A stretch of DNA of 34,444 nt from Rhodoferax sp. (lineage in GTDB: Bacteria > Pseudomonadota > Gammaproteobacteria > Burkholderiales > Burkholderiaceae_C), in NCBI GenBank assembly GCA_025351745.1, contig JANXVI010000099.1, positions 1 through 34,444 of the forward strand. The letters are read 5' to 3'. The notes below the pieces were generated by a model. That model was given only the letters and a program-made list of their open reading frames with translations. It made no database searches and had not been told where the DNA came from. Every line of letters starts with the position of its first letter. The stretch's first letter is position 1. Positions 1 to 7,062 of this stretch are shown here, one piece after another. The position numbers were made by a program, and so were the translations under genes.

Positions 1-913
1 CCAAGGCATACGCGCCGGGGATGCGGATGCGCTGCAACGGCGAATGTGGGCTCAAGGCGGAGGCAACCAGCAGAGAAAACGCGGCCGCCACACAGGAGTA
101 TCCGAACACACTCATGAAAAAGGGATAGCCGTAATCGTCAATGTAATAGTGGTTCAGCACACCGTACAAAATCGCGAGCGTGGTCGCTATACCAACACCA
201 AACAGTACCGCGCCGCGCGCCATCAAGCGCTGCCAAAACAAGGGGTGGTAATTCTTGATAAGAGCGACTGCGATGCCGGGTAAAAACTCGTCGAATCGGC
301 CCAGCGTGGCGTAGTAAACGTTGGGGTAATAGTCATCAATCTGGCCCGTGGACTCCAACCCATAGGCGTTCCATAGTATCCAGCGCGCTGAAATGCCAGT
401 GATCAACAGGGCCAGCAGCAGCAACCAAGCCTGAATCCTGCTGCTTCCAAACTTCACGGCGAACAATACGACCAAAGGCAAAACCAGATAGAACTGCTCT
501 TCAATACACAAGGACCAGGCATGCGAGAACGCAGTGCCAGGCTGCAACTGGTAGTTCTGCGTAAATGTCAAGAATTTCCACAGCGCCGGTGGCGGCTTGC
601 CGCCCATCGCGGATGGAAAAATAAAGTACGCAGCAAGCACCAGCCAGAACACCGGCCAGGTGCGCAGCGCTCGCCGTGCGTAAAACCGTGACAACGAGAG
701 TTCGCGCCGCGCAATCAGACCCGCAAATAGCTGGTTGCCAATCAGGTAACCACTGAGCACAAAAAACAGATCCACACCGACCCAACCGACGCTGCTGGCC
801 CAACCAAACGTCGGCTCGCCCGATACAAACACCATGTAGTGGTACATGAACACAAGCGCGATGGCCAGTGCGCGCAAGTTATCAAGTCCATTGGACCGAA
901 GTGAAGGCGTCAT
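1..913 (-). CDS. Acyltransferase family 3 (OafA/YrhL-like) membrane protein, 3' end cut by window
   Basis: An open frame starts at the ATG at 913 and runs off the left edge, giving 304 residues without a stop. The N-terminus has the Acyltransferase_3 pattern: a first hydrophobic helix ending in a His (RALAIALVFMYHY, H25), then VGVDLFFVLSGYLIG (residues 46-60). The family signature HAWSLCIEEQFY lies at residues 131-142, and several further hydrophobic segments follow. This family moves acyl groups onto sugars or other extracytoplasmic acceptors at the inner membrane; the substrate here cannot be told. The gene lies 34 bp downstream of the metallopeptidase-like lipoprotein on the same strand. 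No strong Shine-Dalgarno sequence is visible. The missing C-terminus could include an SGNH domain, as in some relatives. Confidence 0.85.
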   Translation of the reverse strand, partial: MTPSLRSNGLDNLRALAIALVFMYHYMVFVSGEPTFGWASSVGWVGVDLFFVLSGYLIGNQLFAGLIARRELSLSRFYARRALRTWPVFWLVLAAYFIFPSAMGGKPPPALWKFLTFTQNYQLQPGTAFSHAWSLCIEEQFYLVLPLVVLFAVKFGSSRIQAWLLLLALLITGISARWILWNAYGLESTGQIDDYYPNVYYATLGRFDEFLPGIAVALIKNYHPLFWQRLMARGAVLFGVGIATTLAILYGVLNHYYIDDYGYPFFMSVFGYSCVAAAFSLLVASALSPHSPLQRIRIPGAYAL

Positions 914-947
914 GGTTAAGGTTTGCAGCGCTGATGCGCACGAAATT

Positions 948-2003
948 CTAGTATCGGAAATGGTACGCGCCCGGCGTCATCTGCGGGTCACTGCCCAACC
1001 GGCAATCGGGCGCAGCCAATTTGTTACTCCAAGCACGATATGCAAGCATGGGCACCGGGTTCATCACGCAGGCCAGGCGGTTAAACGGATGGGACAGATG
1101 GAAAAGCTGGTGCCCGATCTCGTGCGTGGCAGCCACGCCTGCAAGCCGCGCCGCCTCCAACGGTTCATAACGCTCACCGCTCCGCAACCCGACGATGAAG
1201 TCATCGTTGCCAGTAAAGGCGAAGGTGCTCCAAACGGAGGTGGTGCCATAGCGGGAGGCCTTGCTGTACGTGGTGACACCATTGGTGTAGCCACCGCGTA
1301 TGGCGCTGTGCACCGATACAGAGTCGTATTCCGCACTGGCAATAATCTGGTTCGTCAGCACCAGCTCGAACGGTAAATCACCATCGCCCAGGGCCAGCCA
1401 CATGGTGAACTCGTTGTAGGGCTTTTCATCAACGGCCTTGCCGCTGTCCAGGGCCCGCATGTCGCGCCACTGTGCCAGGCGCTGCACCTGCAAGTCAGCC
1501 ATGGCAGCGCCAAACTCGGCAACTGTCGCGTCACTGCGCAAGTTGGGGGTGTAGGGTTGCGCATAGGCAATACGGTCAGCTAGCGGCCCGGTCTCCGACG
1601 CAAAAACGTGGGTAAAGGCTTTCTTCAAACGCGGCAAATCGCCGGTGCCGGTCTTAAAGTCATAAATCTGGGGCAAGGCAACATCCCGCGAGGCTTTGGG
1701 TATGCCCTCAAAGGCACGCGCAATCGGTATCTCAGTGATGGCAGAAAACCGGATACCCACCCCAAAATGCTCCTGCGCGGTCAGTTGAATGCGCAATAGC
1801 AGCGCGTCCAACTGCTCGGGCGACATGCGGGGCAGGCGCTCGTTGACGATGTAGGCTACGCGAAAGTCCAACGCGGTCGAAGGCAGCTTTGGCAACGGCA
1901 GTACGTGACCCGCGTCTGTCCTGTTGCAAGCCGCCAGAAACAACAACATGAGGCCTAGCGAGCCGGAACACCCGAGGCGCAAGGCCGAACTCATTTTGCG
2001 CAT
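948..2003 (-). CDS. Putative zinc metallopeptidase lipoprotein, metzincin-like
   Basis: 351 residues. The N-terminus is a lipoprotein signal (basic start, hydrophobic stretch, lipobox LAAC with Cys at about residue 26), so the protein is probably a lipid-anchored envelope protein. The clearest functional motif is HEIGH at 294-298, with further His at 302 and 305 and a CVMNP stretch at 312-316. An HEXXH helix followed by a Met-containing turn recalls metzincins and archaemetzincins, but the canonical HEXXHXXGXXH spacing is not exact: residue 301 is Phe where Gly is expected, and the third His is shifted by one or sits at 302. I do not recognise a named family. ATG at 2003 is used; ATG at 1994 is an equally good start because neither has a clear RBS. 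A catalytic role is inferred from the motif only. Confidence 0.72.
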   Translation of the reverse strand: MRKMSSALRLGCSGSLGLMLLFLAACNRTDAGHVLPLPKLPSTALDFRVAYIVNERLPRMSPEQLDALLLRIQLTAQEHFGVGIRFSAITEIPIARAFEGIPKASRDVALPQIYDFKTGTGDLPRLKKAFTHVFASETGPLADRIAYAQPYTPNLRSDATVAEFGAAMADLQVQRLAQWRDMRALDSGKAVDEKPYNEFTMWLALGDGDLPFELVLTNQIIASAEYDSVSVHSAIRGGYTNGVTTYSKASRYGTTSVWSTFAFTGNDDFIVGLRSGERYEPLEAARLAGVAATHEIGHQLFHLSHPFNRLACVMNPVPMLAYRAWSNKLAAPDCRLGSDPQMTPGAYHFRY

Positions 2004-2097
2004 CGTTTCAATCTATTCGTAAAAATGTGCTCACTGCGAATATGCCGTCCAGTCGCGGCGCCATCAGGCCCCCCAATTAGACGCAGGCCATTATTGT

Positions 2098-2508
2098 TCA
2101 TAGAGCGGCGTGGAGCGGCTCCATCAGCTTGCGCGCAGCCTGTGTCATGCCACCGTAACCCGAGTCACCAGCTGGCACTTCACGCACGATCACATAGCTT
2201 GCCTCTGCCAGGGGCTGGCTGTAGCCCAGTTGCTGCTGCAGTTCGGCAAAAGCTGCTGCGATAAATGCCTGCTTTTGTGCCGGCGTATTGGTCCCTTCGG
2301 TAACGCTGATCTCCAACAAGGCCGTGGCTTGTTCCACATCTCGGCCACCGATGTACCACCGCGCGGCCGGCAGGTCGTCAATCACGACGGCCGTCACCGC
2401 TTCACTTTTGCCCAGGTGCAGCGCCGTCAACTGGGTCAGCGCATGGGCCAATGCACAGTAGCGCGCCGGGTTGAGCTAGGGTGCTACTTTGAGCGTCAGT
2501 ATTGGCAT
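2098..2508 (-). pseudogene. Tautomerase-family gene interrupted by in-frame amber codon at position 11
   Basis: Reading from the ATG at 2508 gives MPILTLKVAP, then TAG (2478-2476), then an open frame to 2098 (LNPARYCALAHALTQLTALH and on). Met followed by Pro is the hallmark of the 4-oxalocrotonate tautomerase/MIF superfamily, where Pro1 is the catalytic base after Met removal. The rest (VTAVVIDDLPAARWYIGG, then EGTNTPAQKQAFI) fits tautomerase-like proteins of about 135 residues. A GGAG ribosome site lies 7 nt before the ATG, so initiation there looks real and the stop is probably a recent nonsense mutation or a sequencing error. An internal ATG at 2451 would give 117 residues without the catalytic proline. 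The gene is 2 nt downstream of a small ORF and divergent from a LysR gene. Confidence 0.75.
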
Positions 2509-2510
2509 GT

Positions 2511-2687
2511 TCAAACTCCGAAAAAAAGGTGGGTGGAGCGGACGATGCGCGTCCAGCGGATGTTGGAAAAGCTTGCGTAGCGCCAAAAGTCTGCAATGGA
2601 TGCGTCGCGCAACGTGTGTGCGCGCCGGCGCGCCAGTTCGTGGACGTGGGCGGTCTGATCGGCGATGGAATGATGGACGGTTTGCAT
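2511..2687 (-). CDS. Small hypothetical protein (58 aa) upstream of the tautomerase frame
   Basis: 58 residues from the ATG at 2687, preceded by an AAGGA ribosome site 8 nt upstream. It ends 2 nt before the tautomerase start codon, so the two frames look bicistronic. The protein is rich in His and Arg at the N-terminal half (MQTVHHSIADQTAHVHELAR) and carries an ADFWRYA segment, which recalls short Burkholderiales hypothetical proteins with a basic helical body. No domain is recognised. The promoter side faces the divergent LysR gene, so it is probably controlled by that regulator. Confidence 0.55.
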   Translation of the reverse strand: MQTVHHSIADQTAHVHELARRRAHTLRDASIADFWRYASFSNIRWTRIVRSTHLFFGV

Positions 2688-2766
2688 ACGGTGTTCCTTT
2701 GAAACGGGTGTGGAATGGACTATATTGACCAATCCAACCATCAGAAATAGCGAAAAACCACTATTG

Positions 2767-2787
2767 GTTTTGCATATTTAGCAAAAC
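2767..2787. promoter_or_regulatory. LysR-type operator candidate between divergent genes
   Basis: A perfect 7-bp inverted repeat, GTTTTGC-ATATTTA-GCAAAAC, contains the T-N11-A core (2771-2783) expected for LysR-family binding. It is centred 40 bp before the LysR start codon and about 90 bp before the small ORF on the other strand. A second imperfect repeat (AATAG, 10 nt, CTATT) lies just left at about 2746-2765. The position fits both autorepression and activation of the divergent pair. Assignment to this regulator is inference from position. Confidence 0.6.
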
Positions 2788-2816
2788 AAGGCGTAAAAGC
2801 GCACCACAATGCGACG

Positions 2817-3719
2817 ATGCAACTCCAACTCGACGACGTCGCCTTGTTCGCCCGCATTGCCGAGCTCGGCACCCTGTCGGCTGCAGCCCGTGAGCGCGAT
2901 GTACCCGTAAGCCAGGTCACGCGCTCGCTCGCCCGTCTGGAGGCCGCCTGTGGCGTACGGCTGCTGCACCGCACGACCCACGGCCTCAGCCTGACCGATG
3001 AGGGCGATACCTTTTTGGCTTACGGAAGGCGACTCTTGGACACCACGGCCGAACTCGACAGTGAGCTCACAGGCAAGATCAGCGGACCCAGCGGCTGGGT
3101 TCGCGTCACGGCCAGCCCGCTGATGGCGGACTGCCTGATCGCACCGAGCATGCCCGGACTGTACCTGCGCCACCCCCAGTTGCACCTGGACATCAGCGCA
3201 GATGACCGCATCGCCGATATGGCACGGGATGGTTTTGACATTGCGATTCGCAGCGGCTCGCCCAATAGCGATACCGTAGTGGCACGCCAAATTGGCTCAT
3301 ATGGCCGCACACTGTGCGCCTCGCCCGATTACCTGCGCGCCCATGGCACACCGACCCACCCGCGCGAACTGGGGGCGCACCGCCTGCTGGCCAATAGCGT
3401 CAGCCCGTCGCTGAACCGGTGGGCGCTGGCCGACCCCGAAGGCCCGACCGAACTGCAAATCTCGGGCCACACGCGCACCGACAACACAGCGCTGGTTGTC
3501 AGCCTGGTGCTGCACGGTGTGGGCATCGCGCGCATCCACGATCTGGCCGCCCTGCCGCTGATTCGCCAAGGACGGCTGGTGCCGCTGTTGCAAGAGCATC
3601 TCAGCAGCCCGCCGGTGCCCATCTACGCCGTCATACTGCAAGAGCGGCACCGGCTACCCAAGATTCGTGCCTGTATCGACTACTGGGCTGAGTGGATGGC
3701 GCTCGGCCAAACCACATAG
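2817..3719 (+). CDS. LysR-family transcriptional regulator
   Basis: 300 residues, the usual length for the family. The N-terminal winged helix-turn-helix spans about residues 5-62 (GTLSAAARERDVPVSQVTRS, then LLHRTTHGLSLTDEG). The rest is a periplasmic-binding-protein-like effector domain, with DGFDIAIRSGSPNSD around residues 140-154. It is most like the CrgA/DmlR-type subgroup common in Burkholderiales. It is transcribed away from the small ORF/tautomerase pair, with a T-N11-A operator candidate between them, so it probably controls that pair and itself. The inducer is unknown. The ATG at 2817 sits right where the HTH domain should begin. Confidence 0.92.
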   Translation: MQLQLDDVALFARIAELGTLSAAARERDVPVSQVTRSLARLEAACGVRLLHRTTHGLSLTDEGDTFLAYGRRLLDTTAELDSELTGKISGPSGWVRVTASPLMADCLIAPSMPGLYLRHPQLHLDISADDRIADMARDGFDIAIRSGSPNSDTVVARQIGSYGRTLCASPDYLRAHGTPTHPRELGAHRLLANSVSPSLNRWALADPEGPTELQISGHTRTDNTALVVSLVLHGVGIARIHDLAALPLIRQGRLVPLLQEHLSSPPVPIYAVILQERHRLPKIRACIDYWAEWMALGQTT

Positions 3720-3776
3720 CGCTTCGTCACTTTTTTTCGGTATAAAGCGTTCAGTTTTGAGCAAAAATGACCAGTG

Positions 3777-3818
3777 GCCCTCGTGGAATATGACTATTAT
3801 GCTATATATTTCATAGCA
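3777..3818 (+). repeat. Dispersed 42-nt repeat, copy A
   Basis: The core begins GCCCTCGTGGAATATG and ends with a small hairpin, GCTAT-7 nt-ATAGC. It aligns without gaps to three other copies in the window (6159-6200 and 7505-7546 on the minus strand, 31722-31763 on plus), with 29 of 42 positions identical to the 6159-6200 copy. It lies between the convergent LysR and ATP-grasp genes, and its last bases provide the stop codon (TGA at 3813-3811) of the ATP-grasp gene on the opposite strand. Confidence 0.7.
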
Positions 3819-4686
3819 TTTCTGGGTTTGACGTTGCAGCCTGGGTGTCACGGTTTCGATTGCCCATCCGCCGTGCTTTGACGATCAATTGGTCCATCAT
3901 GGCTCCGGCAATATCGACACCAGAGGCATGCTGTTGGTCGGCAAAGTAACAGGGGAAATTGAGTTCAGCCAGCACCAGCTCGCGGTCCGCGTTTTCCAGA
4001 ATGTCTACCCCGCCAAATTCAACGCGCATCAAGCGTGCGGCGGTTAACGCCATTTGGATGGCTTGGGGCGGCGCAGTGACGGCGCCCAAAGAACCACCGC
4101 CGGCGCTGTTGGTGCGAAAGTCCCCGGGCCCGCTGTACCGCGCCTCGGTGGCGATCACCCGGTCTGCGACCACGATCAGGCGGTATGCCACCACGTGCTC
4201 GAAGTACGACATGATTTGGGGTGAGTCGCCGATGTGGTCCAACAGGGAGAACAGCGCAGCGAAGCTGTCAACCCGCATCACGCCATTGCCGCCCTCGTTT
4301 CCCGCAACCTTGACGACCAACGGAAAGTCCCCTAGGGGTGCCAGTTGCCTTTGTAAGGTCGCGCGGTCCCGCGACACCGCGTGTACCGTGCGCGGCATGG
4401 CCAACCCATGCTTTTGAAACAGTATCCCTTGGTACAAACATTCAAAATACGGCTGTTCGTAGAACGCGGCCACGCCAGGGTGCCATAGCAGTTTCTCCAA
4501 CCGATCCGAGGGTGCATCCGTCGCAGCACGGTACAGCAGATCACCCGAGACCGGGGCGCTGCCGGGCGCATTGCAAAAGGTCTGGGGAGAGACCAGAACC
4601 ATTTCGATACCCCGCGCCGAGCAGGCTTTTGCCAGCACCGTATTGGTGGTCTCAAGCCAGGGCTGGCTGATACAAAAGAATCGCAT
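3811..4686 (-). CDS. RimK-like ATP-grasp domain protein
   Basis: 291 residues from the ATG at 4686; a TTG 24 nt upstream is also in frame, and neither start has a clear RBS. ATP-grasp hallmarks are visible: PLVVKVAGNEGGNG (K126 and the glycine-rich loop for ATP), VDIL at about 228-231, and LAELNFPC at 239-246 with E241 and N243 as likely magnesium ligands. Related RimK/glutathione-synthetase-type enzymes join an amine to a carboxylate through an acyl phosphate. The N-terminal 100 residues do not identify the substrate. It follows the secreted repeat protein by 35 bp on the same strand and could be co-transcribed with it. The stop codon lies inside dispersed repeat copy A, so the C-terminal tail may be repeat-derived. 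Confidence 0.75.
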   Translation of the reverse strand: MRFFCISQPWLETTNTVLAKACSARGIEMVLVSPQTFCNAPGSAPVSGDLLYRAATDAPSDRLEKLLWHPGVAAFYEQPYFECLYQGILFQKHGLAMPRTVHAVSRDRATLQRQLAPLGDFPLVVKVAGNEGGNGVMRVDSFAALFSLLDHIGDSPQIMSYFEHVVAYRLIVVADRVIATEARYSGPGDFRTNSAGGGSLGAVTAPPQAIQMALTAARLMRVEFGGVDILENADRELVLAELNFPCYFADQQHASGVDIAGAMMDQLIVKARRMGNRNRDTQAATSNPEML

Positions 4687-4721
4687 CGTCACAGTGAAAG
4701 TAAAGCGCAATTGGCTCGGAA

Positions 4722-5180
4722 TTAGCCGTGGTCGCGCGCAGCGATGTGGGCAATGGCCAATTGGCGTTTTGCCTCTGCCAGGCCCGGCTGGAATTGCACC
4801 TTTTGGTCTTGGCCGCTTTTGTTAGGAAGTGGGTTCTTGCTCGCCTGCTCCTGGTTTTTGTCTGCGCCAGGCCCCTTTTTACTGGACTCCATGGACTTGC
4901 CTGCAGCGGGGGTCTTTGACGACATCTCCTGTGATCTGGAAGAACCAGGCGCCTTTCCGCGGGACTCCATGGATTTCCCTGCTAACGGATTCTGAACTGG
5001 GGCTTTGGCGGCTTGGTCTTGGTCGGCTGCGCTGGCACCCTGATCGGGAGCATTCTGTGCATTCACCGCCGAGTAGCCGAGCATGGAGACGAGCACGGAT
5101 GCGCCGACCAAGCGCAGCGCGTTGTGGGTCAGAGGGGTTCGGATCATGGTGTTTTCTTCTCGGGGTGGTTGGGTGTTCAT
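4722..5180 (-). CDS. Secreted low-complexity protein with 26-residue repeats
   Basis: 152 residues. ATG at 5180 is chosen because AGGAG stands 7 nt before it; an internal ATG at 5147 is possible. A signal peptide ends around residue 41 (GASVLVSMLGYSAVNAQ). The mature protein is hydrophilic, rich in Ala, Gln, Lys and Ser, with no Cys. From residue 64 it has two 26-residue tandem repeats (4991-4914 and 4913-4836) of the form NPLAGKSMES...PG...QE..SK, plus a partial third. No family is recognised and no enzyme motif is visible. It is probably a small periplasmic or exported protein. The next gene downstream is the ATP-grasp protein, which might modify a peptide, but that link is speculation. Confidence 0.7.
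   Translation of the reverse strand: MNTQPPREENTMIRTPLTHNALRLVGASVLVSMLGYSAVNAQNAPDQGASAADQDQAAKAPVQNPLAGKSMESRGKAPGSSRSQEMSSKTPAAGKSMESSKKGPGADKNQEQASKNPLPNKSGQDQKVQFQPGLAEAKRQLAIAHIAARDHG
4800..4991 (-). repeat. Intragenic tandem repeat, 78-nt unit, about 2.4 copies
   Basis: Two full 78-nt units (4991-4914, 4913-4836) and a 36-nt partial unit (4835-4800) lie in frame within the secreted protein gene. Conserved codons spell GKSMES and a Pro-Gly pair followed by Gln-Glu. The units have diverged, so this is not a very recent duplication. Confidence 0.7.
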
Positions 5181-5621
5181 GGCAGTGCTCCTGTGCAGAT
5201 GAAAGTCGAAAGGGCTGAATCGCGTCAATGGGTCGAATGGCACACGGGATCGGTTCAACGATGTTTTGATGCTATGGTGCGTCAGTCGTAGTCCCTGATC
5301 CAAGATGCGTGCCAGCAACGGGTTTGAATGAAATCAAGGGCTTACGCACGGCGTGGGTTTGGCCCATGTCTGTGGTAGCCGACACCCAATGCATGGGCTC
5401 CAAAAGGCCCAGTTAAATCAACGGCTCGTACTGTCTGGCGAGGCCGCCAATGCCCGGCAAACCAGAAGACGTTGGACAAGGTTTCCTCGGTCATTGGCCT
5501 CTGGGGTTGGCGACGGCGGCCAAAGCTGTTGCGCTGTGATGCACGGCAAACTATCCTCGACAGCACCAGAAACCCTGGCTGCGTGCTCTGGGGCTACACC
5601 CGGCTGCAAATTTGTTGGGAG
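5181..5621. other. 441-bp stretch without a supported gene
   Basis: This lies between the start of the secreted protein gene and the end of the TrmH-family methyltransferase, both on the minus strand. Short open frames exist on both strands, but none has a convincing RBS, recognisable motif or conserved-looking composition. The right end must hold whatever ends the long envelope operon, yet I see no hairpin followed by a U-tract. The left end should hold the promoter of the secreted protein gene; no clear -35/-10 pair stands out. Confidence 0.5.
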
Positions 5622-6446
5622 TCAGCCAGAGCCCAGGCTGCTTGCGTGCAGACAAATGGCCGCAGCCGCTGCCACGTTGAGCGACTCTTCGCCGCCGGGT
5701 TGGCCAATGCGCACATGCAGGGCGGCGCGCGCCATCAAGCCTGCGCCCACGCCTTGCCCTTCATGGCCAAAGGCCCAGGCGCAGGCCGTCGGCAGGCCCC
5801 GTTTCTGGATCAACTCGCCTTGGTGGGAACTGGTCACGACAATGGGAACTTGCAAAGCCTGCACATCCGCCTCATCCAGGCCTTCGATCAGGTGCAAGCC
5901 AAAGTGTGCGCCCATGCCCGCCCGCAAAACCTTGGGTGACCACAAAGCGGCGCTGCCCTTGAGTGCCAAGACCTGGCGAAAACCAAAGGCACCGGCGCTG
6001 CGCAAAATAGAGCCCACATTGCCGGCGTCTTGCACGCGGTCCAAGATGACCGTGGCCGCCGTGGGCAGCAGGTCTGCCTGCGCTGGCAGGTCCAGCACGA
6101 AACCGACTCCGGACGGGGACTCCAGTCCACTCAACTCGCGGAATAGCTGGGATGGGATTACTATGCTTTTGATAGCGGCCTGCGCATATTCCACGAGGGC
6201 TATCGGCCTGGACTGGGCGCTATGCCTGGTCTCGGGGTTTTGCCAAAACTCGTCCGTGAATACGGCAACTGAGGGTCTCAAGCCACGCTGCAGGGCGGCA
6301 CTGCAGAGGTGGTCGCCCTCGACCCAGAAGCGCCCCAGCTTGCGGTAGGCGGTGTTGTCCTGTGCGACCTTGCGCAGTTCCTTGAGCAACGGGTTGTCGC
6401 GCGAAGTGATTGAAATGGGTGCGGTCACCGTCAGCCTCTCAGGCAT
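5622..6446 (-). CDS. TrmH/SpoU-family RNA 2'-O-methyltransferase
   Basis: 274 residues from the ATG at 6446, which overlaps the end of rnhB by 8 nt. The N-terminal SpoU substrate-binding domain is followed by the three SPOUT knot motifs: [14 protein letters not shown] (136-149), GHEGQG (228-233) and [15 protein letters not shown] (247-261). Such enzymes transfer a methyl group from SAM to a ribose 2'-OH of tRNA or rRNA; the exact target cannot be assigned. It is the last gene of the rpsB-to-rnhB run. Residues 83-96 are encoded by a copy of the dispersed 42-nt repeat (6200-6159). They sit in the linker between the two domains, where from memory homologues are shorter, so the repeat may be a tolerated insertion. 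Confidence 0.88.
   Translation of the reverse strand: MPERLTVTAPISITSRDNPLLKELRKVAQDNTAYRKLGRFWVEGDHLCSAALQRGLRPSVAVFTDEFWQNPETRHSAQSRPIALVEYAQAAIKSIVIPSQLFRELSGLESPSGVGFVLDLPAQADLLPTAATVILDRVQDAGNVGSILRSAGAFGFRQVLALKGSAALWSPKVLRAGMGAHFGLHLIEGLDEADVQALQVPIVVTSSHQGELIQKRGLPTACAWAFGHEGQGVGAGLMARAALHVRIGQPGGEESLNVAAAAAICLHASSLGSG
6159..6200 (-). repeat. Dispersed 42-nt repeat, copy B, inside the TrmH-family gene
   Basis: Read on the minus strand this starts GCCCTCGTGGAATATG, the same first 16 bases as copy A, and ends with CTAT-6 nt-ATAG. It is translated in frame as [14 protein letters not shown]. The codon boundary falls on the first base of the repeat, exactly as in the lpxB copy. 28 of 42 positions match the lpxB copy. 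Confidence 0.7.
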
Positions 6447-7062
6447 ACGCCAGCACCTTTGCCACGGGGCCAAACGTCTTGCGGTGCTGTGGGCAGACAC
6501 CATGGGTGTACAGCGCCAGCAAGTGTTCGGCCGTGCCATAGCCTTTATGACCGGCAAAGCCATACTGTGGATATTGTGCGTCCAGCTCGGCACACCAACG
6601 GTCTCGTGTCACTTTGGCCAAAATGGAAGCCGCCGAGATGGCCTGCACCTTGCTGTCGCCCTTGACAATGGCCTCGGCCCGCATCGCCAGCACCGGCAGG
6701 CGGTTGCCGTCCACCAATACCAGACTCGGTTTGAGGCGCAGCCCCTCGACCGCCCGACGCATGGCCAGCAGAGTGGCTTGCAGGATGTTGATCCGGTCAA
6801 TCTCTTCGACACTGGCCTGCGCAATGGAGCAGCACAGGGCCTTGGCCCGGATTTCATCAAACAGCTTCTCACGCCGTTTGGCCGTCAACACCTTGGAATC
6901 CGCCAGACCACTGATAGGGTTGCGTTCATCCAGAATCACGGCCGCAGCCACCACGGGGCCTGCCAACGGGCCGCGCCCGGCCTCGTCCACTCCGGCGATC
7001 AGGCCAGGCGTGTCCCAGTAGAGCGCCACTTGCTCAGCGCGCAAGAATTTTTTCGATCGCAT
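6439..7062 (-). CDS. rnhB: Ribonuclease HII
   Basis: 207 residues. The type 2 RNase H signature [20 protein letters not shown] begins at residue 24, with D26 and E27 as acidic catalytic residues; LVDGN and later conserved segments follow. The enzyme cuts the RNA strand of RNA-DNA hybrids and removes misincorporated ribonucleotides. ATG at 7062 overlaps the end of lpxB by 29 nt. A slightly shorter form from TTG at 7044 or a nearby GTG is possible, because the first 15-20 residues are not conserved. The gene lies between lpxB and the TrmH-family gene. The lpxB-rnhB-trmH order is one I associate with Burkholderiales. Confidence 0.95.
   Translation of the reverse strand: MRSKKFLRAEQVALYWDTPGLIAGVDEAGRGPLAGPVVAAAVILDERNPISGLADSKVLTAKRREKLFDEIRAKALCCSIAQASVEEIDRINILQATLLAMRRAVEGLRLKPSLVLVDGNRLPVLAMRAEAIVKGDSKVQAISAASILAKVTRDRWCAELDAQYPQYGFAGHKGYGTAEHLLALYTHGVCPQHRKTFGPVAKVLAYA

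Noticed and set aside
501..803. A 100-residue minus-strand open frame
   Set aside because: It is a shifted reading of the acyltransferase gene, whose true frame is open from 913 to the window edge.
5353..6348. A 331-residue plus-strand open frame
   Set aside because: Most of it is antisense to the TrmH-family gene. The part outside (5353-5621) has no recognisable protein features.
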